From assembly GCA_022360095.1 (NCBI GenBank), contig JAKSDK010001387.1:1-54774 (forward strand): 54,774 nt of DNA. The letters run 5' to 3'. Below are positions 35,014-44,382 of this stretch, one piece after another. The notes below the pieces were generated by a model that saw only the letters and a program-made list of their open reading frames with translations, was not told the origin of the DNA and did not search any database. The translations under genes were made by a program, and so were the position numbers. Every line of letters starts with the position of its first letter. Position 1 is the stretch's first letter. Source of the stretch: Phycisphaerales bacterium (GTDB lineage: Bacteria > Planctomycetota > Phycisphaerae > UBA1845 > UTPLA1).

Positions 35014-35048
35014 GATTCTTGAGAATCATCGCAAGGATAAGTTAGGAT
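35014..35048 (+). promoter_or_regulatory. Promoter with palindrome over -35, GH113-like gene
   Basis: TTGAGA (35019-35024), an 18-bp spacer and TAGGAT (35043-35048). The perfect palindrome GATTCTTGAGAATC (35014-35027) covers the -35, a typical repressor position, and also faces the divergent lipoprotein gene. Confidence 0.45.
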
Positions 35049-35075
35049 GCTACTCCTTGGTGAGGAAATCAGGAC

Positions 35076-36194
35076 ATGAGGATCGCACTAAGGACATTGA
35101 TCGCAGCCAGCGCCCTTGCAATCGCGTGGCAGGTCGGCGCCATTCGACAGACGCCTCACCAGACCGCGCCGGCCGGCATCCAAACCCCCGTCAAAGACGG
35201 CAACTTCCGCGGCATGGCGATCCAGCTCCACGGCGGCCTCCGAATCTATGAACACTATTGCAAACTGATTCCCGAGGTCGTCGACCTGGGCGCCGATACG
35301 GTGATGCTCGTCGCCCATGGTTGGCAAACTCATGCAGGCAGCCTCGATCTGCACATCGACGCACAGAAGACCGCGAATGCCGAGGACCTCGGCAAACTTC
35401 TCGATCTGGCGACGAGTCATGGATTAAGAAAAATACTCATGCCCGTGGTGCTGCTTTCGAAGCCGCGCGACAGTGAGTGGCGCGGCAAGATCGTCCCGCC
35501 CGGCCACGACTGGGACGCCTGGTTCAAGCGATACAGGCAGTTCGTCGTCCACTTTGCCAAGATCGCGGAACGACACAAGGTGGACGTCCTGATGATCGGC
35601 TCAGAGCTCATCAAGTCCGAGGCCTATACACAGCGCTGGCGGGAGACCATCCGGGAGGTGCGACAACACTATCGCGGAAAGCTCGGGTACTCTGCCAACT
35701 GGGACCACTACCAAACCAACAAGATCGGCTTCTGGCCCGAGCTCGATTACGTCGGCATGACCAGTTATTACGAACTCGCCAAAAAGCCGAATCCTTCCAT
35801 CCAAGAAATCGACAAGAACTGGCGGCGCTTCAAAAAGAAGATCAAGGCCTTTCATCGCGAGGTTCGCAAGCCCATCATCTTCACGGAGGTCGGCTGGTGC
35901 AGCCAGGAAGGCGCCGCCCATGAAGGATGGAATTATTACCGCAAGCAAGAGGCCACTGCAGGAGGTCACCGTGAACAGGCCTTGCTCTACGAATCCTTTC
36001 TGAAAACATGGGGGGATGAGCCCTTGGTCGGCGGCATTATCTGGTGGGAGTGGGGAGCCTCCGAGGGGGGAACCGATGACTACGGCTACACACCTCGCGG
36101 CAAACCGGCCGAAGCATTGCTACGCCAGTGGTTCAAAAGCGAACCGAACTCGAAATCCGGCAACAAGATGCGTTTGCTGCCGGCCGAACGCTAG
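35076..36194 (+). CDS. Exported GH113-like glycosidase (clan GH-A)
   Basis: A protein of 372 residues with a short signal segment (RTLIAASALAIAWQVGA). A TIM-barrel pattern follows: FRGMAIQLHGG, DLGADTVMLVAHGWQ and VDVLMIGSELIKSE with the acid/base Glu at strand 4. KPIIFTEVGWCSQEGA carries the nucleophile Glu at strand 7, and GIIWWEWGASEGG closes the barrel. The arrangement matches GH113, whose known members are beta-mannanases, and related clan A enzymes. Together with GH130 it hints at mannan use, but the substrate is not proven. AGGAC lies directly before the ATG. Confidence 0.8.
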   Translation: MRIALRTLIAASALAIAWQVGAIRQTPHQTAPAGIQTPVKDGNFRGMAIQLHGGLRIYEHYCKLIPEVVDLGADTVMLVAHGWQTHAGSLDLHIDAQKTANAEDLGKLLDLATSHGLRKILMPVVLLSKPRDSEWRGKIVPPGHDWDAWFKRYRQFVVHFAKIAERHKVDVLMIGSELIKSEAYTQRWRETIREVRQHYRGKLGYSANWDHYQTNKIGFWPELDYVGMTSYYELAKKPNPSIQEIDKNWRRFKKKIKAFHREVRKPIIFTEVGWCSQEGAAHEGWNYYRKQEATAGGHREQALLYESFLKTWGDEPLVGGIIWWEWGASEGGTDDYGYTPRGKPAEALLRQWFKSEPNSKSGNKMRLLPAER

Positions 36195-36330
36195 CGTGGC
36201 GCGTCAAACCACCCTAACATGGTGCCGCCCGTGACGGCCTCACGAGCTCGTTTTCCGACTCGGTCGAGCATCCATCCGCGCGACCGAACAATCGATGTAG
36301 TTCTCGTATTCGAAGTAAACGGAGAAAACC

Positions 36331-38148
36331 GTGCCACTGCCCTACCACGAACGAACTCACCACTGCGGCGAACTCCGCGCTGGCGACGTCGGCAAAACCG
36401 TCCTCCTCTCAGGATGGGTCTACAACTATCGCGACCACGGCGGAATGGTCTTTATTGACCTCCGTGACCGTGGCGGCCTCACCCAGCTCCGCTTCAATCC
36501 TGAGACCGACCCGAAGGCCCATGAGATTGCCCGCTCTTTCCGAAGCGAATTCGTCATCGCCGTTCGAGGCGAGGTCGTCAGCCGCGGGGACATGGCCAAC
36601 CCCAACCTCCCGACCGGGGAGATCGAAATTGCCGCGCATGAGGTTGACCTGCTCAGCAAATCGGAGACGCCGCCCTTCCCGATTGAGGACGACATCGACA
36701 CGAATGAAGATCTCCGTCTTAGTCATCGCGTGCTCGACATTCGTCGCACGCCTGTGAAGAACGCCCTGATGCTTCGCCATCGCATCACAAAGACCATCCG
36801 CGACTATTTCGACCGCCACGGCTTCGCCGACATCGAAACGCCGATTCTTAACAAGTCGACGCCTGAAGGCGCGCGCGACTACCTTGTTCCCTCTCGTCTG
36901 CATCACGGTCACTTTTATGCCCTTCCCCAGTCGCCGCAGATCTTCAAGCAACTGCTGATGATCGCCGGTATGGACCGCTATATGCAGATTGCCCGATGTT
37001 TCCGCGATGAAGACCTCCGCGCCGATCGTCAGCCTGAATTCACGCAGGTCGACATCGAGATGGCCTTCGTCCAGCCCGAAAACGTGATGCAGCACGTCGA
37101 AAGCTGCCTTGCCGAGGTCGCCAAGATCGCGATCGGCATCGACGTGCCGCTACCGCTGCCCCGTATCAGCTATGCCGACGCGATGAAAACGTACGGCAAA
37201 GACGCTCCGGACATGCGCTACGAAATGACCATCAAGGACGTCTCTGAGATGGCCAAGAAGACGGACTTCAAGGTCTTCCGCGAGCCCCTCGACACGGGTG
37301 GCGTGGTCCGCTGCATCGTCGTGCCAAACGGAGCGGAGATGACCCGGAAGGAAACCGACGGTCTCGCCGAAGAGGTCAAGGGCATCGGCGCAGGCGGTCT
37401 GCCGTTGGTCAAGGTGGCGGAGGAAGGCGGCAAGATTGTCCTCCAAACCGGTATCGCCAAATTCCTGAGTACCGACGAGATCGTACACGACCTGGTCGAG
37501 GCCACCGGCGCCAAACCGGGCGACCTCGTGATGTTCGCCGCCGACAGCGAGGACAACGTCTGCAAATACCTCGGTTGGCTTCGCGAGACGGTCGCTGAGC
37601 GCCGGGGCCTGATCCCGGAAAATGAATGGAAATTCTGCTGGGTTGTCGACTTCCCCCTCTTCGGCTACGACGACGAAACCAAGGCCGTCTTTCCCATGCA
37701 CCATCCCTTTACCAGTCCCAAGGACGAAGACCTGGACCACATGAAGCTCGACACCGACGACGTACCACCCACCAAGGATCTGCTCAAAATCCGGGCCAAG
37801 GCTTATGACGTCGTGCTTAACGGCATCGAACTCGGCGGCGGTTCCATCCGTATCCATCGCCATGACGTGCAATCAAAGATATTCCGACTGCTCGGCATTT
37901 CCGCCGAAGAGGCCAAGCTCCGCTTCAGCTTCCTGCTCGACGCGTTGAAGTATGGCGCACCGCCGCACGGAGGAATCGCCCTCGGCCTGGACCGCATCGT
38001 CATGCTCATGGGCCGTTTTCCTTCCATCCGTGACGTGATCGCGTTTCCCAAGAATGCCAAGGCCATCTGCCCGCTCTCTGAGGCCCCCGGCCCGGTGGAC
38101 GATGCTCAACTCAAAGAGCTCGGCCTCAATGTCGTGAAGTCAGACTGA
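36331..38148 (+). CDS. aspS: Aspartate-tRNA ligase
   Basis: A protein of 605 residues, GTG start with GGAGA seven bases upstream. An OB-fold anticodon domain ([20 protein letters not shown]) is followed by the class II core: [20 protein letters not shown] holds motif 2, and [15 protein letters not shown] motif 3. A GAD-type insertion lies between (about 290-410). The length and insertion mark the long bacterial AspRS. Whether it is discriminating or also charges tRNA-Asn depends on residues I cannot judge with confidence; no gatCAB genes are in the window. Confidence 0.95.
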   Translation: MPLPYHERTHHCGELRAGDVGKTVLLSGWVYNYRDHGGMVFIDLRDRGGLTQLRFNPETDPKAHEIARSFRSEFVIAVRGEVVSRGDMANPNLPTGEIEIAAHEVDLLSKSETPPFPIEDDIDTNEDLRLSHRVLDIRRTPVKNALMLRHRITKTIRDYFDRHGFADIETPILNKSTPEGARDYLVPSRLHHGHFYALPQSPQIFKQLLMIAGMDRYMQIARCFRDEDLRADRQPEFTQVDIEMAFVQPENVMQHVESCLAEVAKIAIGIDVPLPLPRISYADAMKTYGKDAPDMRYEMTIKDVSEMAKKTDFKVFREPLDTGGVVRCIVVPNGAEMTRKETDGLAEEVKGIGAGGLPLVKVAEEGGKIVLQTGIAKFLSTDEIVHDLVEATGAKPGDLVMFAADSEDNVCKYLGWLRETVAERRGLIPENEWKFCWVVDFPLFGYDDETKAVFPMHHPFTSPKDEDLDHMKLDTDDVPPTKDLLKIRAKAYDVVLNGIELGGGSIRIHRHDVQSKIFRLLGISAEEAKLRFSFLLDALKYGAPPHGGIALGLDRIVMLMGRFPSIRDVIAFPKNAKAICPLSEAPGPVDDAQLKELGLNVVKSD

Positions 38149-38380
38149 AATTTATAGACAAAAGTTTTTTCTGGACCTTTCACGTGAAGCGTGCCTATCG
38201 TATGACGGTGGGAACGCTTGATTGCAAACGCCATCAATACTTATCATTCTTCTTTCCTTCTTATCCGGGCGCATCCCACTGTCCATGAAACAGTGACGGT
38301 TTCAGCGTGAAGCCGCCACAAACAAACGGGCTCATCGACGGCGACTGCGCCGTCCATGATCCACACGGGAGGTCCGCGCC

Positions 38381-38578
38381 ATGACCGAACACAACATCGG
38401 CTTCACTCGGCTCCGACAGATTCTTCTGAGCACGTCCCAAAAACCCCATTTGGCAGCGTTGAAGCGAATGGTCCGCAACTGGCGGCAGCCCGGTGCGGGA
38501 CAGGACGCGATCAACCGCGCGATGATCCGCGCCATGGATGAAATCCAAGAACGATTGGATGCGCTGCTCAAAGTCTGA
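38381..38578 (+). CDS. Small basic helical protein, 65 residues
   Basis: GGGAGG lies nine bases before the ATG, which is better than most genes here. The protein (RLRQILLSTSQKPHLAALKR, then a helix MIRAMDEIQERLDALLKV) is basic and likely all helical, without Cys or membrane segments. No family is recognised. It sits between aspS and the convergent murD with 232 bp of free sequence upstream, so it probably has its own promoter. Confidence 0.55.
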   Translation: MTEHNIGFTRLRQILLSTSQKPHLAALKRMVRNWRQPGAGQDAINRAMIRAMDEIQERLDALLKV

Positions 38579-38628
38579 ATGTAAAGCGTATCAAAACCGG
38601 GTCTGCGGACTCAGGGTTCACTCACGGG

Positions 38629-40026
38629 TCAACGCCAACCCATCACGATCTGCTTGAACCGGTTGCCGCGATCTTCGTAGTTCCTAAAGACGTCGAAACT
38701 CGCACAGGCGGGACTCAAAAGCACCACGTCCCCCGGCCTCGCAAGCGACCGAGCAAGACCGACGCCTTCGTCAAACCCCGTCGCTGCCTTCACTTCGGGC
38801 TTATTCGCCGTTCCGTCAACCCGGCTGATCTCCTTTTCGATCCTGTCACTCGTCTGGCCCATACACACAACCGCTTTGGCCCGCGCCGTGACAAACTCCC
38901 CAAATTCAACAAACGAACTTCCCTTGTCGGAGCCACCGGCCAACAACACCACTGGCACATCAAATGCACGAAGTGAAGTCATCGACGCTTCCGGAGACGT
39001 GGCCTTCGAGTCGTTGTAATACTTCACGCCTTCGTATTCACGGACAAACTCCAGCCGATGGGTCAAACCTGGAAACGCCGCCAACGCCTCTACGGCATCG
39101 GTTTCAGCCACGTCCAAAATCCGTGAAACCGCGACGGCCCCGGCGGCGTTTTGCAGATTGTGTCTGCCCGGGACCTTGAGGCTGACATCGATCGTTTCCG
39201 TTCCGATTCTTTCAACGTCGCGATATTCCAACGTGATCCGGTTGGTCCCACTCTCGATACCGTAGCGATAAAGCCGTTGCCGTTTGTCCCAGCGCCCCGG
39301 GAGTTTTTCCACGTTGCCGCCGAACGGCATCACCAGCCAGTCCCGACCAGATTGATATTTATAAATGTTGGCCTTCGCCTCCGCATACGACGTCAGCGTG
39401 CCGTGCCGATCGAGATGATTGTCACGGATGTTCGTCACCAATGCGATGTGGGGACTTTTTCCTATCTGAGCCACATCGTCCAGTTGAAAACTGGAAAGCT
39501 CCAACACGACGACATCTTCCGATTTCATGGAATCGAGACCATCCAACAACGATTTGCCAATGTTTCCTCCGAGCCAAACCCGTCCGTAACGCCAATCCGA
39601 CGTTTGACTCGCCAATTCAAGAATCGCACCAACCATCGCCGTCGTGGTACTTTTGCCGACCGTTCCGGTGATGCCGACAATCCTGCTCGGACATCGTTCC
39701 AAAAAGAGGATCATCTCACTGGTCCAGGGGATGTCCCGCGCGCGAGCGGCCTGAAAGAACTCCGATTTCGCTTTGTCCACAGCCGGACTGACCACCAGCA
39801 GATCACAGGCATCGAGATCGCCCAAATCATGACCACCGAACCTGAAACGAACATCGAACCCCTTCAAAGAAGAAACGCTCTCCTCAAGGTCGCCCTCCGC
39901 CCCGAGGTCGGTGACCAACACACGGGCACCTTGCATACAGAGCCACTTCGTCACTCCGATTCCCCCACCGAACCGACCAAGTCCCATGACGACGACACGT
40001 TTGTTCTTGAAGGCGTGATCATTCAT
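38629..40026 (-). CDS. murD: UDP-N-acetylmuramoyl-L-alanine-D-glutamate ligase
   Basis: A protein of 465 residues from MNDHAFKNKRVVVMGLGRFG; the frame extends to 40074, but the Rossmann start and a GGTGAT ribosome-like site favour the ATG at 40026. Domain 1 binds the UDP substrate; GITGTVGKSTTTAMV is the ATP loop of domain 2. The late KYYNDSKATSPEA block is the MurD ligase signature, followed by LAGGSDKGSSF and LLSPACASFDVF. It adds D-Glu in peptidoglycan precursor synthesis. A MurD gene indicates a peptidoglycan wall. The rest of the dcw cluster is not adjacent, as often in planctomycetes. Confidence 0.94.
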   Translation of the reverse strand: MNDHAFKNKRVVVMGLGRFGGGIGVTKWLCMQGARVLVTDLGAEGDLEESVSSLKGFDVRFRFGGHDLGDLDACDLLVVSPAVDKAKSEFFQAARARDIPWTSEMILFLERCPSRIVGITGTVGKSTTTAMVGAILELASQTSDWRYGRVWLGGNIGKSLLDGLDSMKSEDVVVLELSSFQLDDVAQIGKSPHIALVTNIRDNHLDRHGTLTSYAEAKANIYKYQSGRDWLVMPFGGNVEKLPGRWDKRQRLYRYGIESGTNRITLEYRDVERIGTETIDVSLKVPGRHNLQNAAGAVAVSRILDVAETDAVEALAAFPGLTHRLEFVREYEGVKYYNDSKATSPEASMTSLRAFDVPVVLLAGGSDKGSSFVEFGEFVTARAKAVVCMGQTSDRIEKEISRVDGTANKPEVKAATGFDEGVGLARSLARPGDVVLLSPACASFDVFRNYEDRGNRFKQIVMGWR

Positions 40027-40161
40027 ATCAATCACCGGATCGTGATCGTACCCGTGTCCGCGATCAACTTGCAACAGGCGTTCTAGCCGTCCACGCTCCG
40101 AGCCTCGCTTTGGATTTTACAGGCTGTATAATCCCAACCGGGAAAAAAAGGCAAAACAAGC

Positions 40162-40578
40162 ATGTCACAATCCGACGCCAAAACCATCTGCGACGAACTG
40201 CGTCTGCTTCTTCCACATGTCAAGTCCGGCTGCCTCCGCTTCTGGGGCGAGTGGTTCGGCAGGCCGATGGACAACCAGCACAAGATCGTGCAATGTGACG
40301 TCCACGGCGACACGCTCCGTATCTTCTTTGATCAGGGTGAAACATTAACGGTACACCACCCTCAGGGCTACACGGCCTCCGCGCTGGACTTTTGGATTGT
40401 TGATGCCGATCGGGTGCTGTGGGAGTGGTACAACTACGGCGAACCTCAAATACCCGAAAACCTTTATCACAAAGATTTTGTCAAACAAGACGGCGACGTG
40501 ACGGCCACGACCAACGTGGATTGGTATAGCCCGAGTCTCAACCCATCCACTGAAGAACGTGCCGTCGAAATACTTTAG
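40162..40578 (+). CDS. Hypothetical cytoplasmic protein, 138 residues
   Basis: No signal peptide or membrane segment. The sequence has a short N-terminal helix, then beta-strand-rich parts: CLRFWGEWFGRPMDNQHKIV, DTLRIFFDQGETLTVHHP and RVLWEWYNYGEP. This is a compact alpha/beta protein whose family I cannot name. A perfect TATAAT lies at 40127-40132, although without a convincing -35. It precedes a GNAT gene by 45 bp on the same strand. Confidence 0.65.
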   Translation: MSQSDAKTICDELRLLLPHVKSGCLRFWGEWFGRPMDNQHKIVQCDVHGDTLRIFFDQGETLTVHHPQGYTASALDFWIVDADRVLWEWYNYGEPQIPENLYHKDFVKQDGDVTATTNVDWYSPSLNPSTEERAVEIL

Positions 40579-40623
40579 CGCGACCGTTGTCTGACACCAA
40601 AAAATTGTTAGAGAAGGTCATCC

Positions 40624-41028
40624 GTGGAAATCACGTATTCACTCGAACCCAGACTCGCCGCAGAGGAATTCATCGACGTCCTACGGCGTTCGACGCTGGC
40701 CGAGCGCCGGCCTGTCGAGAACGTTTCACGAATTGCGGGAATGCTTCAAAACGCAGGCGTCATCGTCACGGCCAGAACCTCGGACTCGCTTCTCATCGGC
40801 GTCTCCCGTGCGATCACCGACTTCAGCTATTGCACCTATCTGTCGGACCTCGCGGTCGATGATGCCTTTCAGCGGCAAGGGATCGGCCGGGCACTTCTCA
40901 GAAAGACCCATGAGGTGGCCGGCCTGAATACGACGCTGATCCTGCTCTCCGCACCAAAGGCACAGACCTATTACCCACACGTCGGAATGGAAAAACACGA
41001 CCAATGCTGGATCATTCGAGAAAGCTAG
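40624..41028 (+). CDS. GNAT family N-acetyltransferase
   Basis: A protein of 134 residues, GTG start after GAGAAGGT. The acetyl-CoA loop is [14 protein letters not shown] (motif A, QRQGIG), preceded by the strand CTYLSDLAV. The C-terminal [20 protein letters not shown] matches small GNAT enzymes of the YhbS/PaiA-like kind. The substrate is unknown. It ends 6 bp before the convergent purD stop. Confidence 0.82.
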   Translation: MEITYSLEPRLAAEEFIDVLRRSTLAERRPVENVSRIAGMLQNAGVIVTARTSDSLLIGVSRAITDFSYCTYLSDLAVDDAFQRQGIGRALLRKTHEVAGLNTTLILLSAPKAQTYYPHVGMEKHDQCWIIRES

Positions 41029-41034
41029 GCTTGT

Positions 41035-42381
41035 TTACCGAGTGGAGATGCGCATGCCGATATCGCCGCGAACGTACGCGCCGTTGAAAGCGATGAGCCT
41101 GACGCCTTCATAGGCGCGTTGCCGCGCCTGATGGACCGTTTCTCCCAGAGCCGTCACTCCCAGTACCCGCCCGCCGGATGTCACGACGCCTTCCGGACCG
41201 GCCGTCGTTCCCGCATGGAAGACCTCGACGTTTTCCAGGGCCGCGACCTCATCGAGACCGGCGATCGGCTCGCCCTTTTGATAGTCTCCCGGATATCCTC
41301 CGGAAGCCGCCACGACGCAAAGCGCCGATTTCGAACTCCATTTCAAAGCGAGTTCATCAAGATGGCCGTCGATCGTCGCTTCGAGCGCATCAATGAGGTC
41401 GCTTTCCATCCGCATCAAAATCGGCTGCGCTTCGGGGTCACCGAATCGACAGTTAAACTCAAGCACCTTTGGACCGGCCGCAGTCAGGATCAGACCTGCA
41501 TAGAGTATGCCTTTGTATTCGATCTCCTCTCGACGCAACGCGTCGATGATAGGAACGAAGACGTCGCGTTCGATGATTTCCAGGTCCGACTCGCTCAGCA
41601 TGCCGGCCGGACTAAACGCGCCCATCCCACCGGTATTCGGGCCGGTGTCTTTTTCGCCCAGGCGCTTATGATCGGCTGCCGATTCCAGAACATAAATGTT
41701 GCGCCCGTCCACCAGGGCGAGCACACTCACTTCCGGACCGGTGAGGATTTCCTCGACGACGACGCGCGTACCCGCCTCTCCCAATTCGCGACCCACCATC
41801 AACTTTTCCAGGGTCAGTAGCGCCTCGCTGGGGTCCTCGTGCACGAACACGCCCTTTCCGCGAGCCAGGCCACACGCCTTGACCACCACGCCTTCGTCAC
41901 GCGACGAGACGTAGTGCCGGGCCATGTCGTAGCCGGTTTCCAAAGAAGGCGGGGCTTCGTCTCGACCCAGACCGGTTTGGCGTTGCTGAGCCAGCTCCTG
42001 CACTGTCGGCTCAAAGACACGCGCCTCGGCGGTCGGAACACCCGACTCGCGCATCAGTTTCTTGGCGTAGGCCTTATCGCCTTCAAGCCGTGCCGCCGCA
42101 GCGCTCGGACCGAAAATGCGCAGCCCGGCCTCGGTAAAATGATCCACAATCCCGGCACATAGGGGGTCTTCCGGCCCAACAACCGTCATATCGATCTTGC
42201 TCGACTTCGCAAATGACAATAAGGCGGCGATGTCTTCCTGAGAAATCGCAATATTCTCGGCCACCAGCGCCGTGCCCGCATTTCCAGGCGCACAATAGAG
42301 CCTCGGCCGGCGAGTGGACTGCGCCAACTTCCAGCAAAGGGCGTGTTCGCGCCCACCACTACCAACCACCAGAATATTCAT
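41035..42381 (-). CDS. purD: Phosphoribosylamine-glycine ligase
   Basis: A protein of 448 residues from MNILVVGSGGREHALCWKLA, the family's usual start; GGAGG lies a dozen bases upstream. The ATP-grasp region has VVKACGLARGKGVFVHEDP and EILTGPEVSVLALVDG, then GGMGAFSPAGML and LEFNCRFGDPEAQPIL. It catalyses the second step of purine synthesis. A segment near residues 150-175 (QELAQQRQTGLGRDEAPPSL) looks like a small insertion relative to most PurD. It is a single gene; purine partners are not nearby. Confidence 0.95.
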   Translation of the reverse strand: MNILVVGSGGREHALCWKLAQSTRRPRLYCAPGNAGTALVAENIAISQEDIAALLSFAKSSKIDMTVVGPEDPLCAGIVDHFTEAGLRIFGPSAAAARLEGDKAYAKKLMRESGVPTAEARVFEPTVQELAQQRQTGLGRDEAPPSLETGYDMARHYVSSRDEGVVVKACGLARGKGVFVHEDPSEALLTLEKLMVGRELGEAGTRVVVEEILTGPEVSVLALVDGRNIYVLESAADHKRLGEKDTGPNTGGMGAFSPAGMLSESDLEIIERDVFVPIIDALRREEIEYKGILYAGLILTAAGPKVLEFNCRFGDPEAQPILMRMESDLIDALEATIDGHLDELALKWSSKSALCVVAASGGYPGDYQKGEPIAGLDEVAALENVEVFHAGTTAGPEGVVTSGGRVLGVTALGETVHQARQRAYEGVRLIAFNGAYVRGDIGMRISTR

Positions 42382-42647
42382 GAACGTTCCGTTCCTCCAA
42401 TTCGTCAGCCGCGCCGATTCAATATTGCCAGCGAGCGTGATTCTACTCGCTACGACATCACCGGGAAACAACGACCAGCCGCACCGGCTTTCGGCATCGG
42501 GCGGCAGACGATGACCCGTGCGTGCTCATGGATAAGGCCGTCACCGGTCTACTCTATTACGATAAGATGATCAATATCTTAAGGTCGGCAATGCGCAGAT
42601 CGGCCGCAATCCTCCGTATGGTAAACGGGGAGAGGGATAGGCAGCTC

Positions 42648-43481
42648 TTACTGCAGGATGGGATCTCTGGTCACGGCCTTGCGAAGCTTGGCGATCGCCG
42701 TGAGTTGGATCTGTCGGACACGCTCCTTACTCACGCGCATTTGTTTGCCGATGTCTTCCAAAGTCTGGCGCTGGCGGTCATCCTCAAAGGGAAACCGTCT
42801 CGCAAGGACCGTTTTCTCAACATCCGTCAGCTCCGCGTTGTCCAGGTGGAGAATCCTTCGGAGCCTTTCAGCGAACAACGTGCGCTGATCAGAACGACTC
42901 GTTTCCGCCGAATCGCTCTTCTCGAAGTCAACTTCATAGGGGCCGACAATCTTGCTTCGCCGCTTGGAATCCTGAAGCGCCGCCCTGGAAAATGCGCGGA
43001 GAATCGCGTTGCAGGCGTACGTGCTGAATCGATAGCCGCGCCAGGGGTCGAACGTATCGGCGGCGCGAAGCAGCGCCATCATCCCCTCGCTCGTCATCTC
43101 ATCACGATCAAGCGACTCAAAGCGACTACGGCCGATCAAATCATAAACCAGGCCCAGATTCGCCTCGATGATTCGTGTACGAATCTGGTTGTAGCGCTGC
43201 ACCCACTTCGAATATTCGCGCCTGATTGAAGGCGTCACACGCTTGTGAGCGCGCTTGTACAATTTGCTCAAATTGTATCCGCAACAATGAAGCTGCTTGA
43301 ACAGCAGACTCTCTTCTGCCGGTGTAACCCGACCCGAGCCGTCCACGGCTCCTGGCCAGTCCTGGAACAGCTTCTTCTCCGTTGTCGGACGCCTCAACTC
43401 CGCGTTCATGATGTACGGAGGTGGAATGATCCAATTCTTAAGGGCAGGACGGTTCGATGGTTTTGTCGTGACTCTAAGCAT
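42648..43481 (-). CDS. Sigma-70 family RNA polymerase sigma factor
   Basis: A protein of 277 residues; an ATG at 43481 is chosen, although 43508 is also possible. Region 1.2/2 shows SLLFKQLHCCGYNLSKLYKR, then RIIEANLGLVYDLIGRS, the core-binding DEMTSEGMMALLRAADTFDP and the melting segment GYRFSTYACNAILRAFSRAA. Region 4 is classical: LTDVEKTVLARRFPF, then TLEDIGKQMRVSKERVRQIQ. The usual WWIRQAI of region 2.4 is replaced (ACNAILRAF), and region 3 is short. This is a group 2/3-like alternative factor or an unusual non-essential RpoD relative. An AT-rich region lies upstream. Confidence 0.85.
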   Translation of the reverse strand: MLRVTTKPSNRPALKNWIIPPPYIMNAELRRPTTEKKLFQDWPGAVDGSGRVTPAEESLLFKQLHCCGYNLSKLYKRAHKRVTPSIRREYSKWVQRYNQIRTRIIEANLGLVYDLIGRSRFESLDRDEMTSEGMMALLRAADTFDPWRGYRFSTYACNAILRAFSRAALQDSKRRSKIVGPYEVDFEKSDSAETSRSDQRTLFAERLRRILHLDNAELTDVEKTVLARRFPFEDDRQRQTLEDIGKQMRVSKERVRQIQLTAIAKLRKAVTRDPILQ

Positions 43482-43866
43482 TTTGATGCCTGTTTTCCGG
43501 CGCCTCAACTTGACGCCTTTCGCTGGCTCCGGGTTCCTGTCTGCCGACTCTAGGTCCTCCTTCTACACTTCTGTATACCGAAATTACGGGGAAATGTTCC
43601 CGGAACAGTCTGGAAAATCGTCCCATTTTGATACGAATTTACATCTCGTTACAATTCACTCTCCGGCCGAAAATTGAACTTAAATTATTTATTTACAATA
43701 AATTAAAACAAATAATTCGGCCTAACAATGACATAACGTCGCCCTTCCAAGGCCGTTTGATCATCGACTGGAAGCAAACAATGCATCTTATAAAGTCTGT
43801 ATTTTCAGTAATTTTTGAATATTCATCCTCCTGCCTTTAAAAGCTCGTAATCTTCGAAACAAAAGA
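43482..43866. other. AT-rich intergenic region upstream of the sigma factor gene
   Basis: Nearly 390 bp without a supported gene. From about 43650 to 43860 the base composition drops sharply below the rest of the window (runs like ATTTATTTACAATAAATT), with an 8-bp inverted repeat AATTATTT/AAATAATT around 43684-43718. It should hold the sigma factor promoter on the minus strand. Confidence 0.5.
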
Positions 43867-44142
43867 TCAGCTCCCTGTTTCCACTCGCGTACGAGGCTGG
43901 ATGATGCTCCCTATGGCCTCCAACACGGCCGCGCCTGACTGACGCAAGCCCGTCTCCGCGTTTGCGGGGTCCAACAAAGCGGCGGACCATCCCTCGACCA
44001 ACCCCGGGATCACCGCCTGTCGAAACCGCTTTGCGATTTCACTGTCGAGGCAACCTGTCGTCATCAGTGCTGTTCCGCACGTGCCGATCCACAGAAGAAG
44101 ATGAATCCGACGGCTTCGGTTTCGGCGTACCGGTTGTTTCAT
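43867..44142 (-). CDS. Small lipoprotein, 91 residues
   Basis: It starts MKQPVRRNRSRRIHLLLWIG and reaches a lipobox ending TTGC near residue 31, after a basic leader, so it is a lipid-anchored exported peptide. The mature part (SEIAKRFRQAVIPGLVEGW, then GAAVLEAIGSII) is amphipathic and helical. GAGG lies upstream. No family is known to me; it sits alone between the AT-rich region and a divergent large gene. Confidence 0.6.
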   Translation of the reverse strand: MKQPVRRNRSRRIHLLLWIGTCGTALMTTGCLDSEIAKRFRQAVIPGLVEGWSAALLDPANAETGLRQSGAAVLEAIGSIIQPRTRVETGS

Positions 44143-44382
44143 CAATGTGCCCTCACTCGGCGAGCCTCACATTTTCAGCTTGGGGGTCCGACTTATTTAT
44201 CGGTTGTTCGAAAACAAAGAGGCTAGCAAACGGAAGGCGAGATCTGTCGCCGGGTCTAAATATCGGACGCAGTCCCACGACGCCATCCCGATCCACATGG
44301 AAGGTCAATCGCCCCCTGTGGTGACCCGATAAAACCGCTAGACGTCCATCCGACCCGACCCTTCGATTGAGAGGTTCCTCCC

